This document shows positions 58,644 through 64,000 of a DNA stretch of 64,000 nt, one piece after another (the first letter of the stretch is position 1; each line of letters starts with the position of its first letter). Below the pieces are notes generated by a model. The model did no database searches and had not been told where the DNA came from. It was given only the letters and a program-made list of their open reading frames with translations. Location: positions 17,613-81,612 of the forward strand of contig ABYL01000016.1 of the NCBI GenBank assembly GCA_000173575.1, given 5' to 3'. A program made the position numbers and the translations under genes. Origin of the DNA: Burkholderia sp. H160 (GTDB taxonomy: Bacteria > Pseudomonadota > Gammaproteobacteria > Burkholderiales > Burkholderiaceae).

Positions 58644-59627
58644 TCAATGCAATCTGAAGGACGGGAAGTTGAAGCGCGTCGGTGGCACCAACTGGCCGGC
58701 CGGAATCTGCGTGGTTTCAGGGCCGCCGTTGATGTCGAGCGGCGGTGTTTCGGTGCCCGACGCCGCTTCGGGCGCCGACGCACCCTGCGGCGGCACCACG
58801 GCCGCGCCGGATGCGGGAGCCGCATTAGCCGCAGCACCCTGCGTGCCCGTGTCGCCTTCGTCGTACTTCGGCAGCGGCGCTTCCTCGTCGTATTTCGGAA
58901 GTTCCTCCGGACGCCGGCGGCCTTGCGACAGCAGATACAGACGGCGCTGCAGATAAGCGTTACGCACGAACGAGTATTTGTCTAGCGCCGCGCCTTCCAG
59001 CACTTCGCCCGCGCCGAGCAGGTTCGCGCGCGTGTTGACGATGTTCAGGCCATAGAGCGCCCAGCTCAGGCCCGGCGGATCGATGTAGCTGACCGGGTTC
59101 ACGTAGTAGTTGCCGATCGAGCCGACCGCATCGCGCACCGTACTCGGCCCGAACAGCGGCAGCACGAGGTACGGACCCGGCGGCACGCCATAGTGGCCGA
59201 GCGTCAGACCCAGGTCGTTCTCATGCTTGGGCAGCTTCGCGAGCGTCGCGACGTCGAACAGACCGCCGACGCCGAACACCGTGTTGATCACGATCCGCAT
59301 GATGTCCGACACGCCGTCGGCGATGCGCAGTTGCAGCAGGTTGTTCGCCGCGATATAGACGTCGCCGATATTCGAGAAGAAGTTCGTCACGCTGTCGCGT
59401 ACAGGCTGCGGCGTGACAAAGACGTAACCCTTCGCGACGGGCTTCAGCGCGTACTGGTCGATCTTGTCGTTGACGGTGAAGATCGTGCGGTTCAGACCTT
59501 CGAACGGGTCGCCCTTGGTGGGCGTCGGCACGGTCGTGCAACCGGCGAGCAGCGCAGCCGCCACGGCGACCTTGCCGAACTGTAGGACGCGCGCGCCGCT
59601 GCGCACGGTCTGCAGTGTCGTCTGCAT
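58644..59627 (-). CDS. mlaA: outer-membrane lipoprotein MlaA (VacJ)
   Basis: 327 residues. A lipobox LLAGC (Cys30) is followed by the VacJ domain: DPFEGLNRTIFTVNDKIDQYALKPVAKGY, FSNIGDVYIAANNLLQ, and GHYGVPPGPYLVLPLFGPSTVRDAVG. The last 80 residues are a low-complexity Ala/Pro/Glu tail with two LPKYDE repeats. It removes misplaced phospholipid from the outer leaflet. In this window it is inside the mla operon, between mlaD and mlaC, whereas in E. coli it is elsewhere. Confidence 0.95.
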   Translation of the reverse strand: MQTTLQTVRSGARVLQFGKVAVAAALLAGCTTVPTPTKGDPFEGLNRTIFTVNDKIDQYALKPVAKGYVFVTPQPVRDSVTNFFSNIGDVYIAANNLLQLRIADGVSDIMRIVINTVFGVGGLFDVATLAKLPKHENDLGLTLGHYGVPPGPYLVLPLFGPSTVRDAVGSIGNYYVNPVSYIDPPGLSWALYGLNIVNTRANLLGAGEVLEGAALDKYSFVRNAYLQRRLYLLSQGRRRPEELPKYDEEAPLPKYDEGDTGTQGAAANAAPASGAAVVPPQGASAPEAASGTETPPLDINGGPETTQIPAGQLVPPTRFNFPSFRLH

Positions 59628-59647
59628 CGTAGTTCTCCTTGTTGGCC

Positions 59648-60178
59648 TTACTGGCCGGCAGCGCCGGAGGCCGGCGCGCCGGGCGCCGGCGCAGGGGCCG
59701 ATGCAGCGGGCTTCGCCGCGCCGGAATCCGCGGCCTTGCTATACAGGAACTGGCCGATCAGATTTTCGAGCACGATCGCCGATTGCGTCATCGAGATCGT
59801 GTCGCCAGCCTTGAGCATTTCCGAGTCGCCGCCCGGCTCGAGACCGATGTACTGCTCGCCGAGCAGGCCCGACGTCAGAATCTTCGCCGACGTGTCCCGC
59901 GGGAACTGGTACTGCTTGTCGATATCGATCGTGACGAGCGCCTGGTAATTGTTGCTGTCGAAGCCGATCGACGCGACCCGGCCGACCGTCACGCCCGCGC
60001 TCTTCACCGGCGCGCGCGGCTTCAGCCCGCCGATGTTGTCGAACTTGAGCTTGACCTGGTACGTTGCCTGGAACGACAGCGAGCTCATGTTGCCGGCCTT
60101 CAGCGCAAGAAACAGCAACGCCACGAAACCCAGCACCACGAACAGGCCGACCCAGAAGTCGAGAACATTCTTTTTCAT
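59648..60178 (-). CDS. mlaD: phospholipid transport MCE protein MlaD
   Basis: 176 residues. One N-terminal helix (DFWVGLFVVLGFVALLFLAL) anchors an MCE domain (VKLKFDNIGGLKPRAPVKSAGVTVGRV...LLGEQYIGLEPGG), which hexamerises into a periplasmic tube. The tail is Ala/Pro-rich (about residues 150-176). I chose the ATG at 60178 (MKKNVLDFW); one more in-frame ATG lies two codons upstream. mlaA begins 20 bases downstream. Confidence 0.93.
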   Translation of the reverse strand: MKKNVLDFWVGLFVVLGFVALLFLALKAGNMSSLSFQATYQVKLKFDNIGGLKPRAPVKSAGVTVGRVASIGFDSNNYQALVTIDIDKQYQFPRDTSAKILTSGLLGEQYIGLEPGGDSEMLKAGDTISMTQSAIVLENLIGQFLYSKAADSGAAKPAASAPAPAPGAPASGAAGQ

Positions 60179-60274
60179 CGTCATCCCAAAGCAAAGTGAA
60201 TCCGCCGCGCCGCCGCCACTTCCCGCCGTGCGCGGCGCATCACGCGCCGCCAGCGGCCGACGCGCAGCGCGGTC

Positions 60275-61042
60275 TTAGCTGAACATCAACGCGGTCAGCA
60301 GGAAATCGAGCCCGAGCACCGCGAGCGACGCGTACACGACCGTGCGGGTCGTCGCGCGCGACACGCCTTCCGGCGTCGGCTTCGCCTCGTAGCCCTGAAA
60401 CAGCGCGACAAAAGTCACCGCGAGGCCGAACACCACGCTCTTGACGACCCCGGCGCCAACATCTTTCCACACGTCGACGCCGCCTTGCATCTGCGACCAG
60501 AACGCGCCGGCATCGACGCCGATCAGCAGCACGCCCACCACGTACCCGCCCAGAACACCGACCGCGCTGAAGATCGCGGCGAGGATCGGCATCGACACAA
60601 TGCCCGCCCACAGGCGCGGCGCGATGACGACTTTGACCGGATCGACGGCCATCATTTCCATCGCGGTGAGCTGCTCGCCGGCCTTCATCAGGCCGATCTC
60701 GGCGGTCAGCGACGTACCCGCGCGGCCGGCGAACAGCAGCGCCGTCACGACCGGCCCGAGCTCGCGCACGAGCGACAGCGCAACCAGCAGGCCGAGCGCC
60801 TGCTCGGAGCCGTAGCGGTTCAGCGTGTAATAGCCCTGCAGACCGAGCACGAAGCCGACGAACAGCCCCGACACCGCGATGATCACGAGCGAATAATTAC
60901 CGACGAAGTGGATCTGCTTCGTGACAAGACGCGGGCGGCGCAGCAGCGGGAAAAATTCGAGCAGCAGGCGCAGAAAAAAGCGCGTCGCGTAGCCGGCCGT
61001 GCCGAGTCCGCTCATCACCGCGCGACCAATCGCACTGATCAT
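60275..61042 (-). CDS. mlaE: phospholipid ABC transporter permease MlaE
   Basis: 255 residues with five to six helices. Family stretches are GLFVGFVLGLQGYYTLNRYG, ELGPVVTALLFAGRAGTSLTAEIGLMKAGEQLTAMEMMAVDP and the late FGLAVTFVALFQGYEA. It forms the membrane dimer that carries lipid between MlaD and the cytoplasmic ATPase. Its start overlaps the mlaF stop by four bases. The gap to mlaD is 96 bases. Confidence 0.95.
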   Translation of the reverse strand: MISAIGRAVMSGLGTAGYATRFFLRLLLEFFPLLRRPRLVTKQIHFVGNYSLVIIAVSGLFVGFVLGLQGYYTLNRYGSEQALGLLVALSLVRELGPVVTALLFAGRAGTSLTAEIGLMKAGEQLTAMEMMAVDPVKVVIAPRLWAGIVSMPILAAIFSAVGVLGGYVVGVLLIGVDAGAFWSQMQGGVDVWKDVGAGVVKSVVFGLAVTFVALFQGYEAKPTPEGVSRATTRTVVYASLAVLGLDFLLTALMFS

Positions 61043-61863
61043 GACTGGCCTCCGCCGATGCCGAAGTCCGCCGCGAGCGGCGCCTTCGCAGGATAGTGGA
61101 ATCGGAACGGGCCGTCCGGCGCGCCGTCGATGAACTGCCGCACGGTCGGATCGGTCGACGCGCGCAACTCGTCGGGCGTGCCCTCGGCGAGCACGCCGCC
61201 GTTGGACAGGAAGTACACGTAGTCCGCAATCGCGAACGATTCCGGCACGTCGTGCGTGACGAGAATCGAGGTCGCGCCGAGCGCCTGGTTCAGCGTGCGG
61301 ATCAGGTTCGCGGTGATGCCGAGCGAGATCGGGTCGAGGCCCGCGAACGGCTCGTCGTACATCATCAGTTCGGGGTCGAGCGCGATCGCGCGGGCGAGCG
61401 CCACGCGCCGCGCCATGCCGCCCGAAATTTCCGATGGCAGCAGGTCGCGCGCGCCGCGCAGGCCGACCGCGTTGAGCTTCATCAGCACGAGGTCGCGCAG
61501 CAGTTCTTCGGGGAGATCGGTGTGCTCGCGCAGCGAGAAGGCGACGTTTTCGAACACCGACATGTCGGTGAACAGCGCGCCGAACTGGAACAGCATGCCC
61601 ATCTTGCGACGCAGCGCGTAAAGGCCTTCGCGCGTCTGCTCGCCGATGTCCTGGCCGTGGAACAGCACCTGGCCGCGCTGCGCGCGCACGAGGCCGCCGA
61701 TCAACCGCAGCACCGTGGTCTTGCCGCAACCCGAGCCGCCCATGACCGCGACGACCTGACCGCGACGGAAGCGCAGATTCAGATTCGAGAGGACGAGCCG
61801 GTCGCCGTAACCGAAGTCGACGTCGCGCAGCTCGAGTAAGGGCTCGGGGGAGGAAGACACCAA
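61039..61863 (-). CDS. mlaF: phospholipid ABC transporter ATP-binding protein MlaF
   Basis: 274 residues. Walker A is GGSGCGKTT, the signature ISGGMARR, Walker B LMMYDEPFAGLDP and the H-loop LVTHDVPES. It powers MlaE. It is the first gene of the mla run. The start is a TTG at 61863 with AAGGA about eight bases upstream, or the adjacent GTG at 61860. A -10-like TATAAT lies about 30 bases before it. Confidence 0.94.
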   Translation of the reverse strand: MVSSSPEPLLELRDVDFGYGDRLVLSNLNLRFRRGQVVAVMGGSGCGKTTVLRLIGGLVRAQRGQVLFHGQDIGEQTREGLYALRRKMGMLFQFGALFTDMSVFENVAFSLREHTDLPEELLRDLVLMKLNAVGLRGARDLLPSEISGGMARRVALARAIALDPELMMYDEPFAGLDPISLGITANLIRTLNQALGATSILVTHDVPESFAIADYVYFLSNGGVLAEGTPDELRASTDPTVRQFIDGAPDGPFRFHYPAKAPLAADFGIGGGQS

Positions 61864-61893
61864 ACTGACAGTCCTTTTGACAGGGAAGGCCGA

Positions 61894-61899
61894 ATTATA
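61894..61899 (-). promoter_or_regulatory. putative -10 element of the mla operon
   Basis: TATAAT on the minus strand, 30 bases before the mlaF start, in the context GCCCTATAAT also seen before the ABC exporter. No good -35 hexamer is visible at 16-18 bases. Confidence 0.45.
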
Positions 61900-61955
61900 G
61901 GGCCATCATACAAAAGCTGCCGTGAGGTGCCCCTTACCTTGACTATGCCTGACGA

Positions 61956-63059
61956 TTATTGCGTAAACATGTGTTGCAGCGCAGAAACCGCAGCGGCCGG
62001 GTCGGCCGCTTCGGTCACCGCGCGCACCACGGCCGCGCAGCCGACGCCCGTTGCGAGCACGTCCGGCAGCACCTGCAGATCGATCCCGCCGATCGCGACC
62101 AGCGGCACCACCCCGTCGAGCAGCCGCACGTAGCGCGCGAGGCGCCGCAAGCCCTGCGGCGCGGTCGGCATGACCTTGGTCGTGGTCGGGAACACGGCGC
62201 CCAATGCGATGTAGCTCGGACGGAAATGCAGCGCCTTCAGCATCTCGTAGAAGCCGTGCGTCGACAGACCGAGCCGGATGCCTGCGTCGGCCAGCGCGGA
62301 CAGATCCGCGGTATGCACGTCTTCCTGGCCGAGGTGCACGCCGTACGCGCCTGCCTCGAGCGCCGCCTGCCAGTGGTCGTTGATGAACACCTGCGCATCG
62401 TGCGCGCGACCAGCCGCCACACAGCGGGCGATTTCGCGCTTCAGCACGTCGGCAGGTTCAGCCGACTTGCGGCGCAACTGCACCGTTTTCACGCCGAAGC
62501 CGACCACCCGTTCGACCCAGTCCGCGGTCGGCAGCACCGGGTACAGGCCGAGCTTTTCCGGGCAGCGCGGGAATGCCTGGGCGGGCGCGGCCGGCAGGCC
62601 GGTCAGGCGCGGAAAGCGAGCGAGGTCGGCCGGAAATGCATCGTCGGCGCGGGTTTCGTCGCCGTCACGCCACGCGAGCGCGAGCACCAGCGCGTCGTGC
62701 GGATCGAAGCCGCAGTCTAGAAACGCGGCCAGCGCGGGGATCCAGTCTTCCGCCAGATGGCCTTCGAGGCCGTACTTCTCGCCGCCCAGATGCAGCGTCG
62801 CGCGGTTTTCCGCGGCGACGATCACGCCCGCGCCTCGCGTCAGCCAGTGCGCCATCTGTTCGCCGTGCGGCTGCGCGTCGGCGATCACGATCAGGTCGCC
62901 ACCGTTCGGCTCATCGGGCGCGGTCAGGCAGATGCGCCACGGCGCGTGCGTCGGCGGCCAGTCGCCGAGACAGGCGCGAATCCGCTCCGCGGCTTCGATG
63001 AGTTCGTCGGCCGGCGGCCAGAACAGATCGCGGTCCCTCAACGTCAACGACTGTGTCAT
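61956..63059 (-). CDS. thiE: thiamine phosphate synthase with N-terminal extension
   Basis: 367 residues. The C-terminal 200 (about 165-367) form a TIM-barrel ThiE: GVKTVQLRRK, VFINDHWQAALEAGAYGVHLGQEDV, LGLSTHGFYEM, IALGAVFPTTTKV and PLVAIGGI. It couples HMP-PP to the thiazole phosphate. The N-terminal 160 residues (WPPADELIEAAERIRACLG...) have no domain I recognise; similar extended ThiE proteins occur in this group. The start overlaps the thiG stop by four bases. The much longer open frame upstream is a thiG shadow. Confidence 0.9.
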   Translation of the reverse strand: MTQSLTLRDRDLFWPPADELIEAAERIRACLGDWPPTHAPWRICLTAPDEPNGGDLIVIADAQPHGEQMAHWLTRGAGVIVAAENRATLHLGGEKYGLEGHLAEDWIPALAAFLDCGFDPHDALVLALAWRDGDETRADDAFPADLARFPRLTGLPAAPAQAFPRCPEKLGLYPVLPTADWVERVVGFGVKTVQLRRKSAEPADVLKREIARCVAAGRAHDAQVFINDHWQAALEAGAYGVHLGQEDVHTADLSALADAGIRLGLSTHGFYEMLKALHFRPSYIALGAVFPTTTKVMPTAPQGLRRLARYVRLLDGVVPLVAIGGIDLQVLPDVLATGVGCAAVVRAVTEAADPAAAVSALQHMFTQ

Positions 63060-63871
63060 GCGGCACCTCCATCCTGATGCCAGAACGGCATGCCGACCAC
63101 CGGCGTGCTTGCGTGCGCGCTTTCGCGCTCGGCCATCGGACCCGCCAGATACGCTTGCCGGCCCGCCTCGACGCCTAGCGCGAATGCCCGCGCCATCGCG
63201 TCGGGGTGCGTCGCCTGCGACACCGCCGTGTTCAGCAGCACGCCGTCGAAGCCCCACTCCATGACCTGCGCCGCATGCGACGGCACGCCGAGCCCCGCGT
63301 CGACGATCAGCGGCACGTCCGGCAGCCGCTCGCGCAGCACGCGCAGCCCATACGGATTGATCACGCCCTTGCCGGTGCCGATCGGCGCTCCCCATGGCAT
63401 CAGCGCCTCGCAGCCGGCATCGAGCAGACGGCGGCCGATCACCAGATCTTCAGTGCAATACGGCAGCACCTTGAAGCCGTCCTTGACGAGCCGCGCGGCG
63501 GCCTCGATCAGGCCGACCGGGTCAGGCTGCAGCGTGTAGTCGTCGCCGATCAGTTCGAGCTTGATCCAGTCGGTCTCGAAGATTTCGCGCGCCATGTGCG
63601 CGGTCGCCACCGCTTCACCGACCGTGAGGCAGCCCGCCGTGTTCGGCAGCAGCGGCACGCCGTGGCGCTTGAGCAGATCGAAGAAGCCCGCTTCGGCGTT
63701 GCCCTCGTTCATCTGACGGCGCAGCGCGACCGTCACCATGCCGGGGCGCGCTGCGTCGATCGAATCGGACAGCGACTGCAGCGACGGGTAGCGCGACGTG
63801 CCGAGCAGCACGCGGCTCGCGAAGGTTTGACCGTATAGCGTCAGTGCGTCGGCGGTCTCGTGAGTAGTCAT
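63056..63871 (-). CDS. thiG: thiazole synthase
   Basis: 271 residues, a TIM barrel. The Schiff-base lysine is in DWIKLELIGDDYTLQPD; other motifs are GTSRYPS near the N-terminus, GNAEAGFFDLLKRHGVPLLPNTAGC, and LMPWGAPIGTGKG. It builds the thiazole phosphate from DXP, dehydroglycine and ThiS thiocarboxylate. I chose the ATG at 63871 because AGGA lies eight bases upstream; two more in-frame ATGs occur at 63877 and 63880. Confidence 0.93.
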   Translation of the reverse strand: MTTHETADALTLYGQTFASRVLLGTSRYPSLQSLSDSIDAARPGMVTVALRRQMNEGNAEAGFFDLLKRHGVPLLPNTAGCLTVGEAVATAHMAREIFETDWIKLELIGDDYTLQPDPVGLIEAAARLVKDGFKVLPYCTEDLVIGRRLLDAGCEALMPWGAPIGTGKGVINPYGLRVLRERLPDVPLIVDAGLGVPSHAAQVMEWGFDGVLLNTAVSQATHPDAMARAFALGVEAGRQAYLAGPMAERESAHASTPVVGMPFWHQDGGAA

Positions 63872-63980
63872 TTGCATCATCCTGGTTTGCCGCCGCGGCA
63901 GGGCACCGGCGGTGTTGCGGCAATGGGTTTTCGGCGACGGTGGTTGGCGTTCGCCGGGCCTTGGGCTGGCGCGAGCGCGC

Positions 63981-64000
63981 TCAGCCGCCCGCCACGGGCT
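63981..64000 (-). CDS. thiS: sulfur carrier protein ThiS, C-terminal tip
   Basis: Only the last few codons are in the window. They read PVAGG then TGA; the terminal Gly-Gly is the residue pair that is adenylated and thiocarboxylated in ThiS. Position directly before thiG on the same strand supports the call. The identification is from a handful of codons plus context. Confidence 0.6.

Noticed and set aside
61956-63395. A 479-codon frame extending thiE upstream
   Set aside because: The extra part is a shadow of thiG. The ATG at 63059 overlaps the thiG stop as expected in an operon.
63881-64000. TPP riboswitch for the thi genes
   Set aside because: The 5' end of the operon lies outside the window, and the visible 120 bases contain the end of thiS and a spacer with no Thi-box pattern.

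Overview
The window is about 64 kb of GC-rich chromosome from a betaproteobacterium of the Burkholderia/Paraburkholderia type. The evidence is a set of protein-level signatures and gene orders typical of that group: an extended ThiE, a short-form HisG in a hisGDCBHAFIE run, mlaFED-mlaA-mlaCB upstream of ibaG and murA, petABC-sspA-sspB, and tatABC directly after the his genes. Nearly everything is core housekeeping, densely packed with many 4-base stop/start overlaps. The species cannot be fixed from sequence alone; a plant-polysaccharide (GH28) gene fragment fits a soil or plant-associated Paraburkholderia.

Layout, left half. 1-2.9 kb holds an M61 peptidase (cut by the window edge), a DsbC-type isomerase, a UbiH-type hydroxylase and a small anchored protein, all on the minus strand. 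2.9-4.6 kb is a small accessory patch with an apparent integrase remnant, a decayed ORF and an orphan lipoprotein. 4.6-13.4 kb (plus) holds ychF, the glycerol-3-phosphate importer ugpBAEC, ettA and a DUF748 protein. 13.4-16.1 kb (minus) holds a HAD hydrolase, an aminopeptidase P broken by a frameshift, and a GlsB-like membrane protein. 16.3-22.5 kb (plus) holds an orphan response regulator with Glu at the phosphoacceptor position, then hemA, prfA, prmC, grxD, ubiX and a DODA-type dioxygenase. 22.6-31.4 kb is a mixed stretch of transporters (one APC, two MFS), cspA with a long leader, a YegD-type Hsp70, a nitroreductase and a frameshifted TetR gene with paired operators.

Layout, right half. 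31.4-36.2 kb holds two methyltransferases, a DUF1059 protein, a BaiN/HI0933-type flavoprotein and a small conserved protein. At 36.2-37.4 kb a 5'-truncated polygalacturonase remnant sits against the 3' side of tRNA-Thr(UGU). 37.4-41.5 kb (minus) holds petABC, sspA and sspB. A Nif3-like gene and a DegP/DegQ-type protease are divergent at 41.7-43.7 kb. From 64 kb back to 43.7 kb the minus strand carries thiS-thiG-thiE, then mlaFEDACB, a two-gene ABC exporter, ibaG, murA, the complete hisGDCBHAFIE cluster, a small membrane protein, a HIT protein and tatABC.

The genes form clear functional groups: glycerol-phosphate uptake, haem and ubiquinone synthesis, translation termination (PrfA with its methylase PrmC), the bc1 complex with its Tat exporter (the Rieske protein is the usual Tat client), outer-membrane lipid asymmetry, histidine synthesis and thiazole synthesis. 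I saw no CRISPR array, intact prophage, insertion sequence or convincing new multi-gene system. The most notable signals are small: the Glu-for-Asp response regulator, two lesions that break otherwise normal genes, a two-site TetR operator, a 24/25-base repeat that preserves its reading frame, and the gene wreckage at tRNA-Thr and at 3-4 kb.
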